DNA from: an uncultured Alphaproteobacteria bacterium
GTDB lineage: Bacteria > Pseudomonadota > Alphaproteobacteria > Caulobacterales > Hyphomonadaceae
NCBI GenBank assembly: GCA_903831485.1
Contig: CAIKXW010000199.1
Coordinates: forward strand, 1-19,636
Reading direction: 5' to 3'
Length of the DNA: 19,636 nt
Shown one piece after another: positions 1 to 7,363 of the stretch (position 1 is the first letter of the stretch; each line of letters starts with the position of its first letter). Made by a program: the position numbers and the translations under genes. The notes under the pieces are model-generated. The model did not search any database. It was not told the origin of the DNA and was given only the letters and a program-made list of their open reading frames with translations.

Positions 1-425
1 TCGCCGAACCGCACCTTCGCGCTCATCACGCCGCCCGCCTGCGCGGCCTCCAGCGCAACGGCCAGCGCTTCGGCGTCCTCGGCGGGCGAGCCCGAATTGC
101 CGAACCACTCGAAGCCGATCTGCAAATGTTCGACCGGATCATCCGACCCGCGCGGCGGCAAACGATAGACAGGACCGGCGCCGTGATAGCGCGCCACCGG
201 CAACTCGCCCGACGCCACCATCTGCGCAATCGGCGTGGTGAGGTCCGGCCGCAGGCAATGCTCGGCGCCGCTCGCGTCCGTGAACGTGCACAGCCGCGAG
301 CGCACCGCTTCGCCCGACAGTTCAAGGATCACTTCCGCCGGCAGCAGGGCCTGCGGCTCAGCCCGCACACCGCTCACCCGCGCGATGCGCGCCAACGCCG
401 CTGAAGCCTCCGGCGTCAGCTTCAC
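1..425 (-). CDS. hisZ: ATP phosphoribosyltransferase regulatory subunit HisZ (5' part, runs off the left edge)
   Basis: HisZ is a catalytically inactive HisRS paralogue that partners the short form of HisG in the first step of histidine biosynthesis. The minus frame from a GTG at 425 is open to the window edge (141 codons). It shows class II synthetase-like blocks: CLRPDLTTPIAQMV (motif 1/2 region), then GAGPVYRLP and LQIGFEWFG. The N-terminus is short and goes straight into the catalytic-like fold. GTG overlaps the hisS stop (GTGA, 4 bases), which indicates translational coupling, and no ATG lies nearby, so I chose GTG. A hisS paralogue directly behind hisS fits HisZ rather than a second HisRS. 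The 3' end and the hisG expected after it lie outside the window. Confidence in the family is high; the exact start is less certain. Confidence 0.9.
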   Translation of the reverse strand, partial: MKLTPEASAALARIARVSGVRAEPQALLPAEVILELSGEAVRSRLCTFTDASGAEHCLRPDLTTPIAQMVASGELPVARYHGAGPVYRLPPRGSDDPVEHLQIGFEWFGNSGSPAEDAEALAVALEAAQAGGVMSAKVRFG

Positions 426-1885
426 GGCTGGCCTGCAATTGCTTTGATGCGCGCCACCATCTCGCTGCGCGGACACTCGAACTGTCCCGGCCGCTCGTTG
501 CGCCAGGCCTCGTTGTCAGTCATTCCCTTGGCCGCCGCAGCGCCCGCCTTCAAGTCCTTGATGGTGACGATGCCCGCCGCGCGCTCATTGCTGCCGACGA
601 TCACCACCGCAGGGGAATTGCGCCGGTCCGCATACTTCATCTGCGCCTTCATGCCCGACGCGCCGAGATACATCTCCGCCCGCACGCCCGCGCTTCGCAG
701 GTCCGAGGCCAGCGCCGAGTAGTCAGCCATCTGATCCTTGTCGAGCACCAGCACGAGTACCGGCCCTTCGACCTGCGCCTCGCCACTGGCAGCCATCGCC
801 GCCGCCAGTCGGCTCACGCCAACTGAGAAGCCGGTCGCCGGCGCGGGTTCGCCGCGGAAGCGCGCCACGAGGCCGTCGTAACGCCCGCCGCCGCCCACCG
901 ATCCGAACCGCATGGGATTGCCGTCGGCGTCGCGAAACTCGCGCAGGAACTCTGCCTCGAATACCGGCCCGGTATAGTATTCCAGCCCCCGCACGATCGA
1001 CGGATCGAATGTCGCCGCCTCATCGCCGATGCCAAGCGCATTGAGGATACTGTCGATCTCCACCAGCTCAGCCACGCCCGTCTCGCCCGACCGCGTCATG
1101 CCAACCGAGTTGGCCAGCTTGCGCGCCGTCTCTGCGCGCGTGACGGAACGCGAGGTGATGAACTCCACCAACACATCGATCTGGTTGGCGGCGAGCCCCG
1201 CCCCAGCGGTCACATCGCCCGACTCGTCCTTGCGCCCCTTGCCAAGCAAGAGCGTCACGCCCTCGACGCCGAACTTGTCGAACTTGTCGAGCGCGCGCAG
1301 TACCGTGCCGCGCTGGGCCGGATCAAGCACGCCCGCCGTCTCCATGATGCCGTCGAGGATCTGGCGGCTGTTCACACGGATCACATACTCGCCCTGCCCG
1401 GCGCCCGCCGCCTGCATCGCCTCGGCTGCAATCGCGATCATCTCCGCGTCCGCCGCCGGCCCCGCCACGCCAACGGAGTCAGCATCGCACTGGATGAACT
1501 CCCGAAAGCGGAACGGCCCCGGCTTCTCATTACGCCAGACCGGCCCAGCCGAATACCGGCGGAACGGCTTCGGAATGCGCTCCCAGTTCTCGGCGACATA
1601 GCGGGCCAACGGAGCGGTATGATCATAGCGCAGCGCGATCCACTGCTCGTCATCGTCCTGAAGCGCAAACACGCCGCTGTTCGGGCGATCTGTGTCGGGC
1701 AGGAATTTGCCAAGCGCATCGACATACTCGAACGGGCCGGTGTCCAGGGCGTCGAAGCCCCAGCGCTGGTAAACGGAGCTTATCGAGTCAACGAGCCGGC
1801 GTTCGGCGGCGATGACCGCCGCCGTCCTGTCCGGAAATCCGCGAGGCTTGCGCGCCTCGGGCCGCTTCTGCTCGTCGTTGGACAT
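422..1885 (-). CDS. hisS: Histidyl-tRNA synthetase (alphaproteobacterial type)
   Basis: This enzyme charges tRNA-His with histidine in the cytoplasm. From the ATG at 1885 it is 487 aa, longer than the ~420 aa of E. coli HisRS but usual for alphaproteobacteria. Visible landmarks: LRYDHTAPLARYVAEN (motif 1 side), motif 2 around RYSAGPVWRNEKPGPF, the histidine-binding block GLEYYTGPVFE, the glycine-rich SVGGGGRYDGL, motif 3 ATGFSVGVSRL, and a C-terminal anticodon-binding domain from about residue 375. The motif 2 loop is of the divergent alpha/eukaryote-like kind (see findings). The frame stays open up to an ATG at 1936, but that codon falls inside the predicted promoter; an ATG at 1894 is an alternative. 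The start MSNDEQ puts the family-typical ARKPRGFPDR near the N-terminus. hisZ follows with a 4-base overlap. Confidence 0.97.
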   Translation of the reverse strand: MSNDEQKRPEARKPRGFPDRTAAVIAAERRLVDSISSVYQRWGFDALDTGPFEYVDALGKFLPDTDRPNSGVFALQDDDEQWIALRYDHTAPLARYVAENWERIPKPFRRYSAGPVWRNEKPGPFRFREFIQCDADSVGVAGPAADAEMIAIAAEAMQAAGAGQGEYVIRVNSRQILDGIMETAGVLDPAQRGTVLRALDKFDKFGVEGVTLLLGKGRKDESGDVTAGAGLAANQIDVLVEFITSRSVTRAETARKLANSVGMTRSGETGVAELVEIDSILNALGIGDEAATFDPSIVRGLEYYTGPVFEAEFLREFRDADGNPMRFGSVGGGGRYDGLVARFRGEPAPATGFSVGVSRLAAAMAASGEAQVEGPVLVLVLDKDQMADYSALASDLRSAGVRAEMYLGASGMKAQMKYADRRNSPAVVIVGSNERAAGIVTIKDLKAGAAAAKGMTDNEAWRNERPGQFECPRSEMVARIKAIAGQP

Positions 1886-1898
1886 GATGGCCATCCGT

Positions 1899-1919
1899 CC
1901 CCAAGCCCTGGATTTGGGG
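1899..1919 (-). other. Short hairpin just upstream of the hisS start
   Basis: Perfect arms CCCCAA (1899-1904) and TTGGGG (1914-1919) flank a 9-base loop. On the minus strand the second arm leads directly into the bases before the 1894 and 1885 ATGs, so it could mask the ribosome site for the earlier of the two. It may also be chance in GC-rich sequence. Confidence 0.3.
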
Positions 1920-1924
1920 CCTGC

Positions 1925-1953
1925 GGGATAACCCATCGGCCAACCCGCGGCAA
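1925..1953 (-). promoter_or_regulatory. Putative hisS promoter
   Basis: On the minus strand TTGCCG (1948-1953) is followed after 17 bases by TATCCC (1925-1930). TTGCCGC also matches the Caulobacter-type -35 pattern TTGnCnS. The -10 match is only partial. The position would put the transcript start near 1918, which supports a hisS start at 1885 or 1894 rather than 1936. Confidence 0.3.
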
Positions 1954-1955
1954 CA

Positions 1956-1972
1956 CGGCAGCCACCCTGCCG
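1956..1972 (-). terminator. GC stem-loop after the lipoprotein gene
   Basis: A perfect 6 bp stem CGGCAG/CTGCCG with a 5-base loop starts 10 bases past the stop codon of the 1982-2926 gene. No T-run follows on the minus strand, so this is at best a weak or factor-assisted terminator. It lies immediately upstream of the putative hisS -35 box. Confidence 0.35.
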
Positions 1973-1981
1973 CCCGTGGGC

Positions 1982-2926
1982 CTAATGATAGCTGAAAGCG
2001 AATACCGCCTGCGCGGCGAAGTCGTTGTAGCGTAGCTGATACCCGCCCTGGTTGGCGCCGGTTATCGCGAAGACCACCTCGGATTTACCATCCCCGTCGA
2101 AATCGCTGGCGTCGAGAAACTGCAGCCCCTCGCCAAGATACCGGGCGTCCCCATCAGGCGATACGGCGAAGGCCTGCGGTGCAAATGCTGTGTCATCCCA
2201 TGGACCGTCACACCGGTAGCCGGTCAGGTTCGCCGTCGCCACGCTCCAACCGGTCTTTGCGGCGGCGCCCTTGGATATCGTGACATCGCGATCCGCATAG
2301 GTGACTGGCCTGGCGTCCACCACGCCTTCATTCGCGCAATTCAGTACGTTGGCGAACAGCCCGCGGAACGCGACACGGATTGCGGCAACGGCTTTCGGCG
2401 AAACTTCGGCCGCCTTCCAGGAATCCGCATCCGGCCCTTCGGGCGCCGATACGGCCAGCAAGGGCCGGTAGATCGGCACGCCATTGCCGCCGGCAAATTC
2501 CATCGACCGCTCGCCAATCACGGGCGGCGTCACGCCAGCGGCGATCTCCTGCGAGCCGACATCAGCATAGAGCTGCCATGCTGCCGGTGTTGTCGCGCGA
2601 ACAGATCCGCGGGTGCCGCCATGGTGCACCACGGTCCAGTCCACGCTGGCGGGAAAATCGGTCGGCGCGCTGGCAAGGCAGGACAGGTCTGTGCATTCCA
2701 GCTCCAGCGACCGCCAGCCTTGCTTGTCCTTCTGGAACAACGCACGGACGATGAACCGCGGCTGCTCGGCCGTTGTCGCTCCGGGGCGATCCTCGAGCAC
2801 GCCGATGTTCACGGCCAACGGCTTGGCCTCGATGGCCGGAGCGGTAACCGCCGCATGCGGCGCAGGCGCATCAGGCGAACACCCAACAACGGCCAGAGCG
2901 ATAGGCAGCAGGGCTGGGCGGAACAT
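1982..2926 (-). CDS. Uncharacterised lipoprotein with a C-terminal DxDxDG (FG-GAP/VCBS-like) motif
   Basis: 314 aa. The N-terminus is a lipoprotein signal with lipobox AVVGC, so Cys16 should be lipidated and the protein held in the envelope. The mature chain starts with an Ala/Pro-rich tether (17-40). Four further cysteines (C78, C83, C197, C239) could form two disulfides. Residues 274-286 read SDFDGDGKSEVVF, with Asp275, Asp277, Asp279 and Glu283 spaced like the calcium loop of FG-GAP/VCBS repeats. The protein ends in YQLRYNDFAAQAVFAFSYH, a tail I associate with a family of unstudied proteobacterial proteins. The start is supported by GGAG 8 bases upstream. I do not recognise a specific function. 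The neighbour hisS is probably transcribed separately, and the lipoprotein gene may not belong to its operon. Confidence 0.8.
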   Translation of the reverse strand: MFRPALLPIALAVVGCSPDAPAPHAAVTAPAIEAKPLAVNIGVLEDRPGATTAEQPRFIVRALFQKDKQGWRSLELECTDLSCLASAPTDFPASVDWTVVHHGGTRGSVRATTPAAWQLYADVGSQEIAAGVTPPVIGERSMEFAGGNGVPIYRPLLAVSAPEGPDADSWKAAEVSPKAVAAIRVAFRGLFANVLNCANEGVVDARPVTYADRDVTISKGAAAKTGWSVATANLTGYRCDGPWDDTAFAPQAFAVSPDGDARYLGEGLQFLDASDFDGDGKSEVVFAITGANQGGYQLRYNDFAAQAVFAFSYH

Positions 2927-3045
2927 GCGTAAATCTCCGGCGGGATACCCATATGGTCACGTCCGCCACCCCAGCACCACCGATCTGCAGCAACACGCGC
3001 AGCAGCTTTCGCGAAGGCTTAACCGCCGCCTGAGAAGCTGTCGGC

Positions 3046-3519
3046 ATGAAGCGCTTCACCCTCCTGCTCACGTTCGCCCTGATGGCAACAGCGCCCGCCA
3101 ACGCCGACACCCTCGCTGATCAGGTGGGCGCGGAGGCAAGGCGCCTGCTCGCCCAGGTCTCATCGGCCCAGACCTCCGCGACGGCGCGACCAGGCGCGAA
3201 GCCGCAGCCGCTCGCCCCAACCCTGTCGACAGACCTGCGACGCTTCGGCCTCGCCGCCAGCCGTCTCTCCAGCGAGATCGACCAGCGCGGCGGACCGGCC
3301 GACCTGCGCTGCATCTTCCGTGGCATGGTCGAGGAGACCGGCAAACAGCTGACCGCCGCCAACGCTGCAGCAACCGGCGCCGAACAAGCCAGGGCCCTCG
3401 GCCGGCTCACACACATGCTGAAGGACGCGGTCGAGATCGCGCCGGCCGTTGGCGGAAACGCAACCGCCGCCAGCTCATCCCGAGCGGCGGCGGCGCAATG
3501 CCCCGCGGCGCCGTTTTGA
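3046..3519 (+). CDS. Small exported protein of unknown function
   Basis: 157 aa. A clear signal peptide (MKRF basic start, hydrophobic core, cleavage after APANA at residue 20) predicts a periplasmic protein. The mature part is Ala/Arg-rich and mostly helical in character, with two cysteines (C89 in DLRCIF and C152 near the C-terminus) that could form one disulfide. A GAGAAG sequence about 8 bases before the ATG serves as ribosome site. I recognise no domain. The gene stands alone on the plus strand, diverging from the lipoprotein gene. Its TGA directly abuts the TCA (antisense stop) of the redoxin gene, with no base between. Codon use and GC match the neighbours, so it is probably real, but no function can be assigned. 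Confidence 0.65.
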   Translation: MKRFTLLLTFALMATAPANADTLADQVGAEARRLLAQVSSAQTSATARPGAKPQPLAPTLSTDLRRFGLAASRLSSEIDQRGGPADLRCIFRGMVEETGKQLTAANAAATGAEQARALGRLTHMLKDAVEIAPAVGGNATAASSSRAAAAQCPAAPF

Positions 3520-4155
3520 TCAGTATTTTACGTCGCAGCCGTACGGCACCGTGGCCGCCGGATCCGGGGCCTTACCTGCCTTGAGATGGGTCAGCGCCGC
3601 CGCCACGTAGTTCGTGGCCTTTGGAATATCATCGACCTTGCTGGACTGGATCGAGTCGATCGCGCCGTTGTAGGCGACCTTCCCGTCTGGCGTGATGATG
3701 TAGATGTGCGGCGTGGTCTTTGCGCCGTAAGCCCGGCCCATCGAACCATCCGGATCGAGCAGCACATGCGTCGGCTTCGCGCCGCGGTCGGCCGTCAGCT
3801 TGTCGGCCTGCTCGGGCGAGACATGCCCCTGCGAACCCGGCTTGGACGAGATCACCGACAGCCACACCACGCCATCTTTCGCGGCTGCCGCCTGCGTGTT
3901 CTGCATGTTCTTCGAGTTGTAGTGCTTCTGCACGAACGGGCAGCCATTGTTCGTCCACTCGATAACGACAATCTTGCCCTTGAAGTCCGCCAGCGAGATT
4001 TCCTTGCCAGCAGTGTTCACTTCCTTGAACGCCGGTGCGGCGTTGCCCGGAGGTGCAGCGTTCGCGCTCGACACCATCAGCGCCGCGGCGGTAATCGCCG
4101 CGGCAGCGCCGACGCCAAGGACCATGGGAATACGTTCACGCTTCGATATGCCCAT
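3520..4155 (-). CDS. Periplasmic redoxin / peroxiredoxin-like thioredoxin-fold protein
   Basis: 211 aa. An N-terminal membrane or signal segment (residues 11-33, ending ANA) leads to a thioredoxin-fold redoxin domain (about 36-195). The active-site region is IEWTNNGCPFVQKHY: a single cysteine (C72) where thioredoxins have CxxC, with Phe-Val in between and Gln at the second position. This is the pattern of the peroxiredoxin-like group (PRX_like1) rather than a disulfide oxidase. TTPHIYIITPDG holds the cis-Pro loop. A second cysteine (C207) lies in the C-terminal YGCDVKY and could resolve a disulfide. The start is supported by AGGAG 7 bases upstream. It lies 48 bases after the DsbD/ScsB-like gene on the same strand, so the two are likely one operon and this protein a likely reduction client of the transporter. 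Alternatives: a TlpA- or ResA-like reductase. Confidence 0.85.
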   Translation of the reverse strand: MGISKRERIPMVLGVGAAAAITAAALMVSSANAAPPGNAAPAFKEVNTAGKEISLADFKGKIVVIEWTNNGCPFVQKHYNSKNMQNTQAAAAKDGVVWLSVISSKPGSQGHVSPEQADKLTADRGAKPTHVLLDPDGSMGRAYGAKTTPHIYIITPDGKVAYNGAIDSIQSSKVDDIPKATNYVAAALTHLKAGKAPDPAATVPYGCDVKY

Positions 4156-4203
4156 CCTGCAACTCCTACGGATGAAACCTGTCCACGCCCGGTCTTGCGA
4201 CCA

Positions 4204-6333
4204 CTAGATCGAGCCTGCCGCTTCCTTCACGGCCTGCTGAATTTGTCCGGCTGACAGCAATCCGTCGAACTTGCGCGGTTCGCCTCCGGAAGCCGGATAG
4301 ACAAGATACAACGGCACGCCGCCCGCGCCATGCCGCTTCAGCTCCTCGAAGATCACACTGTCTTTGTTGGTCCAGTCAGCCTCGAGGAACGCCACGTTCA
4401 GGTCGGCAAAGGTCTGCTGAACCGCCGCATCGTGCATCGCGCCCTTGTTTACCTGGCAGGTGACACACCACCGCGCCGTGAAGTCCACGAAGATCACGCG
4501 GCCCTCCGATTTCAGCTCCGCGATCCGCTCCGGCGACCATGTGCTGGCCGTGACGACAGCGGCTGCCGCGGCTGGCGGCGTGATCGTGCCGAAGACAGGC
4601 ACGGCGAAGGCGGCCAGGATCACTGCCGTCGAAACGACGCGCCCCCCAGTGCTTCCGCCGACCCGCGTGGCGAGCCAGATGCCGAACGACAACGCGATCG
4701 CGCCGCCCAGCGCCCAGATCACGCCGTCAGCGCCAGCCTGCGCCGAGAGCACCCAGAGCAGCCAGAGCGCCGTCAGGAACATCGGGAACGAGAGCGCCTG
4801 CTTGAACGTGATCATCCACTTGCCCGGCTTCGGAATTATCTTCGCCAGCGCGGGCGTGAAGCTCAGCAGCGTGAATGGAGCAGCAAGGCCGAGGCCCATC
4901 ACGACAAAGATCAGCATGACCACCGGCGGGGGCTGCACCAGCGCTGCGCCGACCGCGCCCGCCATGAAGGGACCGACGCACGGCGCGCCAACGAAAGCGG
5001 CGAGAAGCCCGGTGAAGAATGCGCCTGACGTGCCGCCGCGATCCGCCAGGTTCCCACCAACACCCATCAGCGATCCACCCATCTCGAACACGCCGAGCAT
5101 GTTGAGGCCCACAGCGAACATCACCAGCGCAAAGAGCGCGACAACCCATGAATACTGTAGCTGGAAGCCAAGCCCGGCGGATGTGTCACCGGCAGCTTTC
5201 AGCCCGATGAGGATCGCCCCGATCGCCGCGAAGCAGACGACCACGCCCGCAAGATAGGCAAGTCCGTGCGCACGCGACTGCCTGGGATCGTGCGCCGTGT
5301 GGACAAGCCCCGCCGCCTTGATGGTCAGAACCGGCAGCACGCACGGCATGAGGTTCAGCACGAGCCCACCGATAAACGCGAGGCCAAGCGTGATCAGCAG
5401 TTCGCCAATCGGCAGCGGAGGCGCTTCCACCGCCGAGGCGGCGCCAGCAAAGGACGTGGTCGTCACGCTCGCGGGTACGACGCCCGGCGTTGCGGGCGCT
5501 TCCCAGCCGCGCATTTTCCCGTCTGTCGTCTCGATGCCGATAATCCCGCCCAGCCCATTGTCGCCGGGCTTTGCGAACATCGTGTTCGCTTTCACTTCGA
5601 CCGACACACCGTCGAGGCCAGTGCGCACAGTCTGCGGCGCCGCGTGAAGTAGCTCTGCGCCATATGGGAAGAAGCGCACGGACTTGGCCGATGCGATTGC
5701 CGACGCAAGGCTGTCATCGATCACGCCGATCTTGAACGTGTCCCCGGCGCGCTCCACCACCGCCTGCCCGGTCAGCGCGACGGGAATGGTGGGAAGCGTC
5801 TCAGCGATGATCTTGCTGGCAGCGTCGTCGATCGACTCCGTCGCCGCCACCGGCAGGAAGGTCGACAGCGTCACGGCTTCGGGAATGCAGATGTCGGCAC
5901 AGATCAGGTAATCGAACGTCGCGCCGATGGTCAGCGGACTACCGACAGCGGCCTCCGGCGCAATCTTTACCTCGAACGGTAGGACGACTTCGCCTTCGTA
6001 GCCGTAGTTCATCAGCGTCGCGAGCGGGATGGCGTGCGGCGTAGGAAACTTGAATGCGCCCGCGGTCACTTCGGGAGAAGACGCCCACGCGGCGGTTGGG
6101 GGCAGGCCGCTATCCCCCGGATTGATCCAGTAAACATGCCAGCCCTCGGCCAGCTTCAGCCGCAGGGCTCCAAGAAACGTATCCCCCGGCGTCGCGGCCG
6201 AGCGCTCCAGCAGGATTGTACCTTCAGCGTGCGGGCTGCTCGCCGTGGCCTGGGCGGATGCAGGCGCGACCAGCCCAAGCGCGGCGACCAGGAGTAGAAC
6301 CAGACCGGCCAGACGTGCAGCGAGCCGCGACAT
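4204..6333 (-). CDS. DsbD/ScsB-family transmembrane thiol-disulfide transporter
   Basis: This family carries electrons from cytoplasmic thioredoxin across the inner membrane to periplasmic proteins. From the ATG at 6333 it is 709 aa: a signal peptide (to about APASAQA, residue 28); an extracytoplasmic immunoglobulin-like domain with CADIC (C145, C149); a membrane domain of about eight helices with paired cysteines in NLMPCVLPVL (C331) and GAPCVGPFMAG (C452); and a C-terminal thioredoxin domain with WCVTC (C623, C626) and cis-Pro GVP. All three redox pairs are present. The long N-terminal domain and overall length resemble ScsB more than E. coli DsbD (~565 aa). The frame is open to 6405; an ATG at 6363 is an alternative start, and 6333 was chosen because it gives the most compact signal peptide. 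No strong ribosome site is visible. The redoxin gene follows 48 bases downstream. Confidence 0.87.
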   Translation of the reverse strand: MSRLAARLAGLVLLLVAALGLVAPASAQATASSPHAEGTILLERSAATPGDTFLGALRLKLAEGWHVYWINPGDSGLPPTAAWASSPEVTAGAFKFPTPHAIPLATLMNYGYEGEVVLPFEVKIAPEAAVGSPLTIGATFDYLICADICIPEAVTLSTFLPVAATESIDDAASKIIAETLPTIPVALTGQAVVERAGDTFKIGVIDDSLASAIASAKSVRFFPYGAELLHAAPQTVRTGLDGVSVEVKANTMFAKPGDNGLGGIIGIETTDGKMRGWEAPATPGVVPASVTTTSFAGAASAVEAPPLPIGELLITLGLAFIGGLVLNLMPCVLPVLTIKAAGLVHTAHDPRQSRAHGLAYLAGVVVCFAAIGAILIGLKAAGDTSAGLGFQLQYSWVVALFALVMFAVGLNMLGVFEMGGSLMGVGGNLADRGGTSGAFFTGLLAAFVGAPCVGPFMAGAVGAALVQPPPVVMLIFVVMGLGLAAPFTLLSFTPALAKIIPKPGKWMITFKQALSFPMFLTALWLLWVLSAQAGADGVIWALGGAIALSFGIWLATRVGGSTGGRVVSTAVILAAFAVPVFGTITPPAAAAAVVTASTWSPERIAELKSEGRVIFVDFTARWCVTCQVNKGAMHDAAVQQTFADLNVAFLEADWTNKDSVIFEELKRHGAGGVPLYLVYPASGGEPRKFDGLLSAGQIQQAVKEAAGSI

Positions 6334-6517
6334 TTCCAGACGCACCCTAGGACCTCGATTCATGCCGGCAACATGCCAGGCGGCCCAAATCGGCCGCGCA
6401 ACCATTGTGTACTAAGGGAGCCCGACACGACAGGTCTATCCCCCTCGCCTGAACGTGAGGGATTGGCCTGCCGTGATGACGCAACCGTGGGGCTATTCGC
6501 ACCTCCGGAGGGTTTGG

Positions 6518-7291
6518 TTACTGAGCAAGCCGCCGCATCGTGCGCTGGATCACGCGCTGCCAGTTCATCAGTGACACCATGTGGGCGTACACTGCCGCCA
6601 GAGCGCCCGTATTGCGGATGTCCTGGAATTTGGATTCCGGCAGGGCGTTCAGGCCATCCTCGGAAATCGCCCAGTAATCGGCGATTTTCTGCGTGGCGCC
6701 GGCATTGCCAGCCGCATCGCGCGGCGTGAACGCCACCGATTTTTGTTCAAACAGAGAGGCCTTGTCGAGCATTTCGACGAATTCGACCGTGGCGCGGCGC
6801 TGGCGTTCGAATTCCTTGCAGAACTCAATCGCGTCTTGCGTGAATTTCGAGGCCTGGTCGCCATCGAAGAACTTCACATCAGGCGTGCTGGTGACCATTT
6901 CGGCGGCGGTATCGACACAAAGAAGCAGGCGATCGCTCTTCGGATCGGAGGCGAACACGAACGGATAACGGCGCGCAAATGCCGGCAGGTAGACGTCCGG
7001 GTCGGGCTGGCCATTGCTGTCGACATACTCGTTTTCGTTCTGCCGGACGCCCATCACCGCGACCGGGGTCTTCTCCGGACCCACGAAAATGATCGGAAAA
7101 CAGGTCGCGGCGACGCCGAATTCGCTCACCGTGATCGGAACCGCATGGGCCGTTTTCAGGAACGAGAATGGGGAAGCTATCTGCTTCACCCCCAGGTCCC
7201 GGTGCTTTTCCAGCGAAAGCGGCTCGGGACGTTTGTAAAACATGACCTGACCGGTCAGTTCCGGCTGGCCACCGGGGGCGGGAGTGCTCAT
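6518..7291 (-). CDS. SapC family protein
   Basis: 257 aa, the usual length for the SapC family (Pfam PF07277), named after a Campylobacter S-layer-associated protein. Its role in alphaproteobacteria is not established; relatives often lie near TonB-dependent receptor genes. Recognisable family features are the opening FYKRPEPLSLEKHRDLGVK, then HAVPITVSEFGVAATCFPIIFV, VRQNENEYVD and YLPAFARRYPF. No signal peptide is seen at the N-terminus, so any surface role is not supported by the sequence. AGGAG lies 7 bases before the ATG. The gene diverges from the DUF885 lipoprotein gene over a 72-base spacer that should hold both promoters; I see no convincing consensus there. It is separated from the DsbD/ScsB gene by 184 bases and is probably its own unit. 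Confidence 0.88.
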   Translation of the reverse strand: MSTPAPGGQPELTGQVMFYKRPEPLSLEKHRDLGVKQIASPFSFLKTAHAVPITVSEFGVAATCFPIIFVGPEKTPVAVMGVRQNENEYVDSNGQPDPDVYLPAFARRYPFVFASDPKSDRLLLCVDTAAEMVTSTPDVKFFDGDQASKFTQDAIEFCKEFERQRRATVEFVEMLDKASLFEQKSVAFTPRDAAGNAGATQKIADYWAISEDGLNALPESKFQDIRNTGALAAVYAHMVSLMNWQRVIQRTMRRLAQ

Positions 7292-7363
7292 TAACAGGCT
7301 CCTGACTTGATGCTGGGCGGTACTTATCGGAAAACTCTGGGCGCCTCAACCAAAGCGAATCAT

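Noticed and set aside
1886..1936. 17-residue N-terminal extension of HisRS
   Set aside because: The upstream ATG lies within the spacer of the predicted promoter, and the residues MGYPAGPKSRAWGR do not look like the family start.
6442..6461. Hairpin CCCTCGC/GTGAGGG downstream of sapC as a terminator
   Set aside because: The pairing depends on a G-T wobble on the plus strand. On the minus strand, where sapC is transcribed, this becomes an A-C mismatch, leaving a 5 bp stem with no T-run.
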